Positions 7,513 to 18,500 of a DNA stretch of 21,224 bases are shown piece by piece. The notes beneath the pieces were generated by a model, which saw nothing but the letters and a program-made list of their open reading frames with translations, ran no database searches and was not told the DNA's origin. Within the stretch, counting starts at the first letter, position 1. Each line of letters starts with the position of its first letter. The position numbers were made by a program, and so were the translations under genes. Origin of the DNA: DASCNA01 sp036011305. Its GTDB lineage: Bacteria > Verrucomicrobiota > Lentisphaeria > Victivallales > GWF2-38-69. Where the stretch lies: the NCBI GenBank assembly GCA_036011305.1, contig DASCNA010000175.1:1-21224 (forward strand), written 5' to 3'.

Positions 7513-9960
7513 TTATTTTTTTATATATTTATCTTTTGCAGTTTTTGACTTATCGTTTAATTTGGAAATGGTACTCTTTTTTGCCAAAAGTTTTTTCCCG
7601 TAGTAAATAACTATGTTGCATTTAAGATCTTTCTGTATTTCTGAAAGTGGTAAAGCATTATACGGCATGAAAAAATCAGAATAGTTATTATAAGTCTGAT
7701 TATCAGTTTTAGGTGTAAGTGTTCTTCGAATCCCAACAAGTTTTCCTGGTAGAGTATAAGAACTGGAGTTAGTTTTTATATTTTTATTATCTACTGTTGT
7801 TATAAACATATATATTCTAAGCTTTTTCCCTTTTAGATTTGCTGCACTAAAGCTTACATAAGTTCTGAATCCTGATTTAGCGGCTTTACTTGATGAACTT
7901 TGAATTTTCTTTTTTATCCATATTTTGTTGATATCAACTTTAGGAGATAAGTCTTCAGTCTCAGTCGATACATGTTCTCTTTGAGTTAATTCGTGTAGAC
8001 CTCCATTATAATCAATAAAGAAATTTTCAGAGGTAATATATTTTTTTCCTTTATAAACTTTGACTTTGAACTTCATAGGATGGTGTCCTTTGGGGAGATA
8101 GAATGCATCAAATGGGAAAAAGAATGAGAGCTTTTGTGATCTTTTTTCAGGAGTTAGCTTTATATTTTTTCTGATTCCGGTTTCTCCACTACCAAAGCTA
8201 TATTTTTTTATTTTTGTTGGAACAGGTTTATTGTTTTTTCTTAAAGTTATTAATCCATATACGTCAAGATTTTCTGTGTGAGGTTTATTGGAAGTAACTG
8301 AAAGATTAAAGCTAATACCTTTCAGCTTATTTTCAACAGCATCATGGTTTGGTTTAATTTTAGATAAAATGATACCTTTGATATTTATATTTTTGTCACC
8401 AAGTTCGTCTTTTCCACCATTAAACCACCAATTCTGCTTTCTAGAAGTAATTAGTCTGTTTTTATAGTAGAATTTCAAATCAATTGTGAAGTGATGTTTT
8501 TTTACAGGTATATAAAAAATATCATATGGGAAAAAGAATGAAGCTTTTAATTTTCTATAGTTATCAGGAGTAATCTGAACAGTTTTTTTCAATCCCATAC
8601 TTCCATCTTTTAGAATGTACTTTTTATCAATCGTTGGAATATTTACTTTAGTATTTGTTTCCTTCATTGTTGCAACAATTTCGACTTCTCTAACTCCATA
8701 CGGCTTTTTAGTATTAAAATTTATATCCAACCTCATTCCACGCCTGTTTTTGCTGTTTGTAATGTCATAGACAGGCTGAATTCTATCTATATAAATATGT
8801 GGCAGTTTATTGATTCTCTTTATGATATCTATAGTTTTCTTTAATGGTTTAAGCTGCATAGATTTTTCAAGATATTTTAATGCATTTTCTTCATATCCTC
8901 TCTTTTCATACGCCATTCCGGCATTTAAATAGGGAAGATACCAATTTGGTTTGAATTTAGCTGCTTCAAGGCAATAGTTGGCTGCGCTTTTGTATTCACC
9001 TGCTTTATAAAGGATCATTCCTTTTCTATTTAAAAAAGAGGGATTATCTGGTTCTTTATCAAGAAGTTTATTTAAAATCAGCACAGCTTTTTTATGATTA
9101 CCTTCTTCCGAATTGATCCATGCAAGGTTATACTGAACATTTGTATCATTAGGTTTAGATTTAAGAATATCAATATAATATCTTTTTGCTTTTGAGTAAC
9201 GTTCTATTTTGAAGAGAGAATTTGCTAAATTCAGTTTATAGATATTTTTTTTAGGAAATTTACCTACAACTTTTTCCCATATAGGTACAGCTTTATCGAA
9301 TTTCTTGATATACATATAAATATAAGCAAGAAGAACGTTATATTTATTGTCATCAGGATTAATCACCAATGCTTTTTTTATTTCCTTTAAAGCAGTTTTA
9401 TAGTCTTTTCTATCCTTGTATTTTTTTGCATTTCTGTAATAATATTCTGCTGCAGAAATAGAAGTTCCGGGTTTCAAGTCATTATCCAGTTTAGTATTTG
9501 GAGCTTTATCAATCAAGTACTGTCTTTTCGAAAGATAAGTAAGTTTATTGACCTTAGAATCAAGAGAGTTTCCATTTGAAGTGACTGACATGTAAGCTGG
9601 TCTGCTGAAGAAAATTGTATAATTTCCCCTGTTATCTTTCTTAGTAAAATCAGGTTTTGATAGTTTGTACTTTCTGAAAAGCGCACTTCTTGTAATGTTA
9701 TCAAAACCCGAATTCTCAAAATCTATCTGAAAGATGTTAACCTGGTCGTTATGGTAGTTGATTTTTCCAAGAAGGTCAGCACTATCCGTTTTAATAATGT
9801 ACGAACTAATTGAATTATTTTCAGAAATTGGTTTTCCAAGAAGAGATTGCACTTTAGACTTACTTGTTCTATCAGGGCGTATTTCTTCAAAATAATTTGT
9901 GGTTTGGCAGGAAGTTAAAGAAATTGTTAATAAGCTAAGCAGGAATAAACTTTTTTTCAT
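7513..9960 (-). CDS. 815-residue TPR lipoprotein with three FFPY beta-modules
   Basis: The lipobox LTSC places the lipid-anchored cysteine at C18, followed by Gln, which favours outer-membrane sorting in diderms. Residues about 25-90 resemble the SmpA/BamE-like small lipoprotein fold (SKSKVQSLLGKPIS followed by a two-stranded pattern). TPR units run from about 168 to 380, with good matches such as ALKEIKKALVINPDDNKY and AVLILNKLLDKEPDNPSF. Three consecutive beta-rich modules follow, at about 388-518, 525-650 and 672-800, with signatures FFFPYDIFYIPVKKHH, FFFPFDAFYLPKGHH and DFFMPYNALPLS. ATG 9960 has GGGAG about 9 bases upstream, after an 88-base gap from the 746-residue gene. The architecture parallels the PDZ-TPR protein at 1253-2746, with a lipid anchor instead of a PDZ domain. 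Likely an outer-membrane-associated scaffold. Confidence 0.88.
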   Translation of the reverse strand: MKKSLFLLSLLTISLTSCQTTNYFEEIRPDRTSKSKVQSLLGKPISENNSISSYIIKTDSADLLGKINYHNDQVNIFQIDFENSGFDNITRSALFRKYKLSKPDFTKKDNRGNYTIFFSRPAYMSVTSNGNSLDSKVNKLTYLSKRQYLIDKAPNTKLDNDLKPGTSISAAEYYYRNAKKYKDRKDYKTALKEIKKALVINPDDNKYNVLLAYIYMYIKKFDKAVPIWEKVVGKFPKKNIYKLNLANSLFKIERYSKAKRYYIDILKSKPNDTNVQYNLAWINSEEGNHKKAVLILNKLLDKEPDNPSFLNRKGMILYKAGEYKSAANYCLEAAKFKPNWYLPYLNAGMAYEKRGYEENALKYLEKSMQLKPLKKTIDIIKRINKLPHIYIDRIQPVYDITNSKNRRGMRLDINFNTKKPYGVREVEIVATMKETNTKVNIPTIDKKYILKDGSMGLKKTVQITPDNYRKLKASFFFPYDIFYIPVKKHHFTIDLKFYYKNRLITSRKQNWWFNGGKDELGDKNINIKGIILSKIKPNHDAVENKLKGISFNLSVTSNKPHTENLDVYGLITLRKNNKPVPTKIKKYSFGSGETGIRKNIKLTPEKRSQKLSFFFPFDAFYLPKGHHPMKFKVKVYKGKKYITSENFFIDYNGGLHELTQREHVSTETEDLSPKVDINKIWIKKKIQSSSSKAAKSGFRTYVSFSAANLKGKKLRIYMFITTVDNKNIKTNSSSYTLPGKLVGIRRTLTPKTDNQTYNNYSDFFMPYNALPLSEIQKDLKCNIVIYYGKKLLAKKSTISKLNDKSKTAKDKYIKK

Positions 9961-10048
9961 TATTATTTTCTCCCAGATTATCGCCTATATTGTTTAAAAT
10001 GAATAGTCGAATTATTCAGGTAATAGCTTCTTCTTTTTATATCTACTA

Positions 10049-12289
10049 TCATTTTACCCTTCCTCCGATCATTTTGTAAATATCTTTAGGAATTAAAGTT
10101 ACTCCCCCCTTATACTTAGCAGCATACCCATAACCATGCATTTGAGGTTGTGATAACTTGCTGCAAAGATATCTTATAGCACTTTCTTTAGTGTAAAAAG
10201 TTGCTTCTATATATATTTTTTGGTGAGATCTGACATTTCTCTGCCAGCTTTTAGTTGAAGAAAGTCCTCTGTAACCTACATCTTTCATTGATCCGCGCCC
10301 ACGGTCATAGTAGTATACACACCATGACTTTTTCCTACTTGATGTATCTGTTGTACTACGTGTGGAACTGTTATTTCTATTGTTTGTTGGTATATTTCTA
10401 CTTCGGTCATCATATTCCTGCTGATTACTTCTAGCCTGTTCACTTGCGTTGGCAAGAGTATCACCAAATACTCCTATTAAATTATTTAAATTTCGCTGGT
10501 TTTCATTTTGTTGCCTTTCCCTCCTTCTGTTTTCCTCTTCTCTTCTTTGCTGTTCTTCCCTCTCTCTTCGTTCCCTATCAACTCTTGCTTGTTCTTCTCG
10601 GATTTCCTCATCGGAACGGCCAACGATGAAACTTCCTGATTTTGTAAATCTTCCTAAATCAGAATTCGTTATAAACTTGAAATGGTAAGTCCCTTCTTTT
10701 GCAGTCTTAGGAATATTTATTGTTGCTATATGAGATTTAGCCCACCTGTTAATAGCTGAATATTCTCCGCCAATAGAGGGAATGTTATTTCCAACAAACG
10801 AAGCATGAATGTTTATTTTTTCATTTACTTTAAGCTCAACAGGGATAAATTTTCCCTCAAGAGTAACTTTTTCCCCTGGTTTAATTCTTCCTGGTGTGGC
10901 ACCAGTGTGAGTTATCCATATTCTTGGGTTATATATATAGAATTTTGTAGAACTACTGTCGGAGCCACCTTTCCAGCGCAGGTTTATGTTTATAGTTTTC
11001 CATCCTCTTTTAATATTTTTAGATATATGAAAATTAAAAGTGGCCATATTATCTTTTTTTGATGTAGCTTTTGTTTTTGAGTCGCTTCCAATATCAGTAA
11101 TATTGATCGAACATGAAAATTCGGCCTTAGCATCAGGTTTAAGTCCATATACTGAAAATGGAACATTTACTGTCAGGTTATCTTCCGGCCAGCATCCCTT
11201 ATTTTCCTGAAGAGGTTTCAAATAAGCGAAAACTGCTTCAGGAGATTCCAAGTTTTCTTCTTCTACCTGTATAGGTTCATCCTGCTGCTGTTCTGGAACT
11301 ACTCTAATACCAAAAGATTCTTCGAGAAAACTTTCTATATTTTCTGTATCTTGCGCTTCTTTTGAAATGACTATTAGAGTGGTATTAGTTTTTCTTGAAA
11401 TACTGTTATTAAGTGTTGCCGATGCAGAAACAAGCTTTATGCCTGGTTTAGTACCTACAGGTACAGTAAAAGTATGACTGAATGGATACGTTCCATTACT
11501 AATGTTAATTAGAGTTTTTGTAAATATACTTTCAGTGCTTCCATCTAATGAAACAGATGTAGCCAAGTCGTTGTTATTCTTATCGGATAAACCTGATGCT
11601 TGAAATACACCGCTTACTGTTACTGTTCTTCCGGGATATATATTGCTGGGACTTACTGTGAGTCCACTTATAGAAACTGATTCCGTTGCTTCATTATTCT
11701 GTCCATGTGATTCTTCTTCAGTAGTTGATTCCTGCGTAGTTTCAGGGATTTCTTCCCTGCTTGAATTACTTTCAACATTCTCATTTTCAGGAACTTTTAG
11801 CTTTTCAATTGCCTGTTGTTTTAACGCGTGAGCTTTTGGAATATAATCTGCAAATCCAATACTTATCAAATCATGTTGAAGAAAACTGTTTACAAGTGAA
11901 ATACATTCCCTATAATTTCCTGATTTGTAGGCATTAGTCGCATTTTTTAATTTTCCTATTACTTCTAATGCAAATTTTGCTTTAGTAATATAGCTTAGAG
12001 CACGATTAGTAATACTATTGTAAAATGTACTGCTATCAGGAAATTTAGCCGCCGCTTTACCTGCAATTGAAATACATAAGTTAAAAGTTGCAATTGATTT
12101 AGTCAGTTGTCTGTTTTCGTATTCAGATATGCCTTTCGACAATTGAGACCTTAGTCTGGCTTTAATATTATTATCATTTATTCTTTCAATAGGTTTTACA
12201 GTAGAAGATCCATGGAGATTAATTTCTGCCTGACCATGACGAGTAACCCCTGAGACTCCGGTAACCTGTCCGGTTATTTCAACTTCCAT
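10049..12289 (-). CDS. 746-residue TPR/Ig-like/coiled-coil protein, probably 3' part of a frameshifted gene
   Basis: Residues about 1-170 are helical and TPR-like. A Glu/Ser/Thr-rich linker (about 172-205) and three Ig-like beta-sandwich regions follow (about 208-315, 355-460, 462-555), the first with NGTYPFSHTFTVP. A highly charged Arg/Glu coiled coil (556-596), a Ser/Asn linker and a conserved C-terminal domain (about 653-746, KKSWCVYYYDRG to KMIGG) complete it. The whole protein parallels residues about 1340-2133 of the RHS protein; the last 94 residues are 86/94 identical. It has no signal peptide, and ATG 12289 has no Shine-Dalgarno. Its frame remains open upstream of that ATG back to a TGA near 12340, reading ITNEVINRDLPEQT, which looks like real protein. 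I infer that it once continued from the signal-peptide ORF at 12543. Confidence 0.85.
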   Translation of the reverse strand: MEVEITGQVTGVSGVTRHGQAEINLHGSSTVKPIERINDNNIKARLRSQLSKGISEYENRQLTKSIATFNLCISIAGKAAAKFPDSSTFYNSITNRALSYITKAKFALEVIGKLKNATNAYKSGNYRECISLVNSFLQHDLISIGFADYIPKAHALKQQAIEKLKVPENENVESNSSREEIPETTQESTTEEESHGQNNEATESVSISGLTVSPSNIYPGRTVTVSGVFQASGLSDKNNNDLATSVSLDGSTESIFTKTLINISNGTYPFSHTFTVPVGTKPGIKLVSASATLNNSISRKTNTTLIVISKEAQDTENIESFLEESFGIRVVPEQQQDEPIQVEEENLESPEAVFAYLKPLQENKGCWPEDNLTVNVPFSVYGLKPDAKAEFSCSINITDIGSDSKTKATSKKDNMATFNFHISKNIKRGWKTININLRWKGGSDSSSTKFYIYNPRIWITHTGATPGRIKPGEKVTLEGKFIPVELKVNEKINIHASFVGNNIPSIGGEYSAINRWAKSHIATINIPKTAKEGTYHFKFITNSDLGRFTKSGSFIVGRSDEEIREEQARVDRERREREEQQRREEENRRRERQQNENQRNLNNLIGVFGDTLANASEQARSNQQEYDDRSRNIPTNNRNNSSTRSTTDTSSRKKSWCVYYYDRGRGSMKDVGYRGLSSTKSWQRNVRSHQKIYIEATFYTKESAIRYLCSKLSQPQMHGYGYAAKYKGGVTLIPKDIYKMIGGRVK
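10052..10630. repeat. Conserved 3' module, copy A (in the 746-residue gene)
   Basis: Encodes the GRSDEEIREEQAR start, the Arg/Glu coiled coil, the Ser/Asn linker and the C-terminal domain. It aligns to 12546-13052 in the same orientation and is 72 bases longer, owing to a 24-residue insertion (NLIGVFGDTLANASEQ and flanks). DNA similarity is obvious through the stop-proximal 290 bases and falls away sharply upstream of 10630. Confidence 0.85.
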
Positions 12290-12543
12290 AGTTTGCTCAG
12301 GTAAATCTCTATTAATAACTTCATTAGTGATAGATGGCGAGAATCATTGACAGGAAGAAGCGGGCGTTCAGGTTCTTCTTCGATGATAACTGGTCCAACA
12401 TTTTCATCAGATATCATTAATTCATCGAAAGGGTCGTCACCAAATGAATCAGCCAGTAGATAATTATAATTTGCTGTAATACACAAGAAAATTATAAATA
12501 AAAGTTTTATATAATTAAAACAAGGTTTTTCTTTACCTTTCAT
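12274..12543 (-). CDS. 89-residue signal-peptide ORF, probable 5' part of the 746-residue gene
   Basis: ATG 12543 overlaps the RHS stop by one base (TAATG), and GGAGG lies upstream within the RHS 3' end, so translation is likely coupled. A hydrophobic stretch (about residues 12-30) ends in LLA, a plausible Sec cleavage site. An acidic linker follows (IIEEEPERPLLPVND). The last 18 residues (HLSLMKLLIEIYLSKLWKLK) change character and overlap the next gene's frame, where the alternative reading SITNEVINRDLPEQT is more protein-like. The two ATGs are 254 bases apart, so adding one base (or removing two) between about 12318 and 12341 would fuse the frames. This would give a secreted protein of about 830 residues. 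A genuine frameshift, a sequencing error or coupled reinitiation are all possible. I saw no classical slippery heptamer. Confidence 0.65.
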   Translation of the reverse strand: MKGKEKPCFNYIKLLFIIFLCITANYNYLLADSFGDDPFDELMISDENVGPVIIEEEPERPLLPVNDSRHLSLMKLLIEIYLSKLWKLK

Positions 12544-15500
12544 TATTTTACCTTTCCTCCGATCATTTTGTAAATATCTTTAGAAATTAAAGTTACTCCA
12601 CCCTTATACTTTGCTGCATACCCATAACCATGCATTTGAGGTTGTGATAACTTGCTGCAAAGATATCTTATAGCACTCTCTTTGCTGTAGAAAGTTTCTT
12701 CTATATATATTTTTTGATGGGACCTGATATTTCTCTGCCAGTTTTTAGCTGAAGAAAGCTCTCTGTAACCTACATCTTTCATAGATCCGCGCCCACGGTC
12801 ATAGTAGTATACACACCATGATTTTTTTCTTCTGCTGGATGTATCTGCTGTATTAGCTGAGGAACTGTTATTTCTATTGTTTGTTGACGTACTTCTACTT
12901 CGATTATCATATTCCTGCTGGCTTTCTCTTTGTAGCCTTGCTCGCCTTCTGTTTTCCTCTTCTCTTCTTTGTTGTTCCTCTCTCTCTCTTCGTTCCCTAT
13001 CAATTCTGGCTTGTTCTTCTCGGATTTCCTCATCAGAACGACCAACGATGAATAATCCGGATAGTGAATTTCCACCATAATCGGAAGTTGCATCAAAAGT
13101 GTATCTGTATGTACCTTCTTTACTGTTTTTAGTGAATTTGTAAGTCACATAAAAAACTTTAGACTCGTTTGATAGTTTTTTTGTCTCTTTGTAGGTAGAC
13201 ATATTACTACCTGAAAATATACCATTGACATTCAGGTATGTTCCGGGTTTCAGTCCTGATACAGCGACCTGAGCAGCAAGCTTTACTGACCCAGGTCTTT
13301 TAATCCTTCGAGGAAAAGCGCTGGTACTGAGTAAAACAATTTTAGGTTTTCTATGAATATAAGTTTCTGCTACTGAATGAAATTTCTTATTGAATTTCAT
13401 AATTGCAGTGACAGTCTTTTGTCCGGTAGAAAGGTTTGCAGGAATAATCCATGAAAATTTTGCTGGATATTTACCGTTTTCAAAATCGCCAGAGTAAGTT
13501 TTTGTTCCGATACCAGGACTTGAAACTTTGATTATTACTGGAACTGTTTCATCTTTTTGAAGGCCAAAAATGTTATAACGTAACTTTACAAGTAAACTAT
13601 CTCCTTCCCAGAGTTCACGGTTATTAATAAACATTGGTTCAAGATAGCCAAATATTTCCTGTTCTTCTTCCTCTGGATCAATTATAACTACTTCTTCTTC
13701 ATGTTCAGATTCCTCTTCATGTTCTGTTTCCGATATTTCATTAAGTAATCCTGAAGCATCCTCTTCATCATCGCTTTTAACAATAAATGTGTCTGCAGTT
13801 TCACTTTTTATAGAGAGAGGACTTCTTCTGTCTGTCCTTTCCAATGGTGTTAAGTGTGCTATAACTCTGTAAACTCCAGGATTGGCATCTTCGGGTATTT
13901 TAAATGTATAGCTGAACGGATAATTGCCGTTAGTTATATCCTCAAGAAATTGATCTTCAACTCCAATATTTTCAACTGTTAAGGAAAAAGCAGCAGATGT
14001 CCTAAATAATGCATTAAAGTTTTCAAGTGTTACGTTACCACTAATTGATACTTCAGTTCCCGGCAGTAAACTTTTTGGAGATACATTCAGGCTGCTTACT
14101 GAAAGCAGTGGTTCTGTATTTATTTCAGTATGTTTTAGCATAGCAAGATATTTATTTATAACAGCAGTCTGATTTTTGAAATAGGCTGGATGAGATTGTT
14201 CTTCAATCATATTCTTAAGTTTTAAAAATAGCTGTTTTGCTTCTTCTTTTTTATCCTGATCAAAAAGAGAAACCGCTTTTGGAAGTTCATTGTTAACTTT
14301 TCGTTCTGTGACAAATATACATGTTAAAGTATTCTGATGGCTTTCAGCTCTTGAATGAAGGCCTGCGAGTCCGACTTCAGCAGGATTTAAATCTATTATT
14401 CTTGAGAAAGTATCAAATGCTTCTTTCAGTTTTAAAAGATTCATTTGGTCAAAAGCTCTGTTGTAAAGTTCTTCTATCAGCTTTCTTTTTTCTTTATTCT
14501 GAAGAGCTGTATTTCTTAAAGCATTAGATTGAAGTGTGAGCTCACTTAAGTTCAAATTGTGAAGATCTTTATTTAAAATTTCATTTGCTTTCAAAATACA
14601 TTGATCATATTGATGATTTTTAAAGTACTCGATAGCTTCATTGTAGATGCTAACGACATCCATGGCTTTTAATGATCTATCATAATAATCATCTGCGGTA
14701 GAAAGTGTGTCTGAGTAAAAATTTATTTCTGATTTATCCCTTTTTAGCTTAGCTAAATCCTCTGCAATCATATCTTTTACCTGATCCATTAAAACAGAAC
14801 ATTGTGAGAACTGTTTTCTCATAAAAGCATGGCAGCCTTTTGCAAGAACGGATCTTATCTGCAGCCTTCTGTCAGGGGGTATTACACGAATTGCTGTAGA
14901 AGCGCGAGTACCTGCCCTAATTGAAACACCGGCTGGTGGCTTTCCTCCATACTCAATTCTGGGATTAAGCCCTGATACTCTATTTCCATAACGTGATATT
15001 TCATTTTGGTAAGGAGGCATAAAAGTTGACATAGTAGCAGTTGCTCCCCTCCTTACAGGTTCAAATTCATTAAGTATTGAACCTACTTCGTAGCCCACGT
15101 ATCCTGCTGTTCCTACACCTGCAATAAGTACTCCGGCACCCCATGCACCTCCTGCTGCTAGTCCAGCAGCACTTAGGTTATAGAGAGGAACAAGCGTCGG
15201 ATTAATGTTTGCAAAAGTACCTCTTCCTGCCCTGCCGACTGCTCTCCCAGCGGATCTTCCTACATTTGATAACCTTGAAGCTATATTAGCTGGCCAGGAA
15301 CCAATAGTCGGTGTTTGATTGTTTGACCATGCATGGCCAAGAGCACTTGCCAATCCGCCAGTTGTTCCTCCTCTAACAAACCTGGCATATTGCTTACCAG
15401 TGTTTTTATTTCTCCATATGTCTACGACGTAAGCTTGATCTCTGTGTACAACATTGCCATATTGTCCTGTGTACTCCCAGTCAGCTGCATTCATTCTTCT

Positions 15501-18500
15501 GTTAACTACTGGAAAGGAAGGACCAGAAGGTCGCCGGGTGCTGCTTCTGGGAGGTTTCTGGTCCCAGGCAGGATTATCTCCTGCAAAAGAGGGTCTTAAC
15601 CTTAAACCTGCAGTTTCTGCTCCATAATCATCGATTGTTACGCTCTTTACTCCTGATGGTAATGGCACTTCTTGAAAGGTAGGACGTAATCCAAGTGGAT
15701 CATTGAAGTTAACAGGGTCTGATTTGCAATATAGGTATAAGTTTGTATCAAAAATCGGATCTCTGCTTAAAAATCTTGCAATTTCTGGATTGTAATATCT
15801 CATTCTATAGTAATAAAACCCGGTATTTCTATCATATCTCCTTCCGGTAAAAAGGTAAGGACTTTTAAATCCCTCTTTTTTAATTATAGGTTTACCGTAA
15901 GCTTCGTAACTGTATATTGATACCTGATTTCCTTTATCATCTGTAACTGCAAAAATATTTCCTAAAAAATCCTGATGAAAGTAGAAGTTTCCATTTCTTG
16001 TATGGGCCATCAGTGGATTATCACTGGAGCTTCCATAAATGTAGTAACAGGTTTCATTATGACTCATATCATATTCGGCAACAACATTGATTCCATCGTA
16101 CAAATAAAACCTTTCTTTATGTTTAGTAATTTCAGAGGCTCTGTTTCCTGTTGGATCGTAAGTGTATTTTATCTTAGCATTATGTGAGTTATCTGAGATA
16201 GAGGAAATTCTGCCATCCGTTGTATACTTGAAACTTTTATCATTTAGAGTAGAAAAGGATTTTATTAAGTTTCCTTTGCTGTCGTAAACAAAACTTGTAG
16301 TGTCGGAAAGGCCTAGCTGATTGTTGTTATTATATTCATATTTGGTTTTTAAATTTCCTGATGTCTTACTTATTATGTTCCTGCATTTATCCAGTTTATA
16401 GTTTACTGTCTTCCCCTGGTGTGTTTTTTCATAAACAAGGGAGCCGTTTGCATCATATTTGTAAATATTATCTTGAAATTCGTTATCTTTTTTCTGAATA
16501 ATTCTTCCGGTATCGTCATAATTATATGTAATTTCTCTTATTATATTGCCTGAACTGTCTTTAAGAAAAATTTTCTGTAATCTTCCGTTTTTTTTATCAT
16601 ATATTAGGCTTTGTTTAATACCATTTGGGTAAGAGATCAAAGATTGCCCTTGGATTGAGTATGAGAAATCAAAAATTTTATTATTTGAAGCAGTTATTGA
16701 TGATAAATTATCGTCACTGTTATATGTATATTTTATTGACCTCTCTTCGGGAAGGATCAATTCTGATAATTTCCCTGAATTGTCATATTTATAGTTTAAT
16801 TCTTTATTTAGAAAAGAATTTTGTTTGGTTATAACATTACTTAATTGATCATATCTATAAGTTAATTGACAATGACTTCCTGATGCAGATATCAAATTGC
16901 CTTGGTCATTATATTTGTAAGTAAAACTGCTTCCGTCAGAAAGATTTTTTTGCCTTAAGGAACCATCCTTATAGTAAAAGAATTCAACGAAGGATTTATC
17001 AGGATAAATTATATAATTCAGCAATCCTGTTTTACTGTAAATATAGACAGTCGTTTTAAGTGATGGATCTGTTTTTTTTATTAACTGACCTTCTGAATTA
17101 TATTCAAAAATAGTTATATTGCCTTTTTCATCTGTCACAGAAGTACGGTTGCCGTCAGCATCATAGGTATAAGCTTTTGAAAATCCGCTTGGGTCTGTTT
17201 CACTGATTACTCTGTTTAAGGCATCATATTTGAATTTATACTTATTTTGTGCTGAGTTTTCAGTTGAGACTATATTGCCATATAGGTCATAATCATATTT
17301 AACTGATTCACCTGAAGAATAAATTATTTCTGAAATAATACCGGCTTCATTGTATTTATATTTTGTATTTCTGTTTAAACTATCAGATTCTTTTACCAAT
17401 CTGCCATAGTTGTCATAAAAATATTTAATTGAATCATTTCCTCTTGTTTCAGCCTTTAAAAGCTCTGATGCATTATAGTTGTAGCTTATTGAATCTCCAG
17501 TTGAATCTATTAATCCAGTAATAAGGCCTCTGTTACTGTATTTTAGTTCAAAATAGTTATCATTAGTGAATTTCTTAATTAGGTATCCTTTGCTGTTATA
17601 TAAAAATCTGGTTTCACTTTCACTATTAAGTTTTATTTTTAAAAGTTGCCCAAGGTCATTATATAAATAGTTGAATGTATTGCCTAAAGAATCGGTTTCT
17701 AAAATAACATTACTGAACTTATTATAGGTAAATGTTTTTTTTATGCCTGATGGATAAATAATTGAAGAAGGTAATTTGGAATTACCCTTGTAAATGTATT
17801 TTGTATTTTCTCCTGAAACTCCTTTGAGAGAAACTAACCTGCCAAATTTATCATATTGATATTTAACAGAATATCCCAGTGGATTTATATATTTTAAAAT
17901 ATTCCCGATATCATCATATTCATAAATTTCAAGGCCGTTCAAGGCATCAGTAATGTAAATAACATTTCCATCAAATTCATATACGGTATTAGTTCCGTCA
18001 GGATATGTAATAGTTGTTTTTAAATATGAATTATCTGAAGACTTTAAGTATTTATATTTAATTTTTGAATTTTTTCCAATATATTGCTCAATAATTCTAT
18101 TATCTGAATCATATTGGAATTTTGATGCCTGGTAATCTGGATAAATTATAGTTTCTATATTTCCATTCCCATATTTATATTGAAAAATTCCTGAAGGCTT
18201 GATGACCTTTATTAACTGGTTCTTATAGTAAAAATATTTTACAGAATTGCCTAGGTCAGTTGTTATTTCTGATATGAAGCCTTTCCTGTTATATAAAAAC
18301 TTTGCATGATGCCCATTAGGAGTTTGTATTGTGGAAAGTCTCCTGTCTTTCCCGTAGTTAAGTTTTAAAGATTTACCATTTTGTGAAAAAATGTTAATCA
18401 GATAACCTTTTATTGAAAAACGTTGAATAGGAAAATTATTAAGTGTCCTGATCCAGGAATTATCTGAAGTTTTTTTTGAAATTATATCATTTGGATTATT

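Noticed and set aside
12779..13096. 105-codon minus-strand ORF in another frame
   Set aside because: Overlaps the RHS 3' end in an alternative frame. A similar open frame occurs in the duplicate at 10285-10467, which follows from the shared DNA sequence and is not independent evidence.
12543..15700. Classical RHS toxin plus immunity pair
   Set aside because: No recognisable toxin domain follows the core, and the next gene is a signal-peptide/Ig-like protein, not a small cytoplasmic immunity protein. No T6SS or VgrG/PAAR-like gene is visible.
15700..18400. Possible CRISPR or tandem DNA repeat
   Set aside because: The recurring pattern is the roughly 20-residue YD repeat of the RHS protein, too diverged at DNA level and too irregular for CRISPR.
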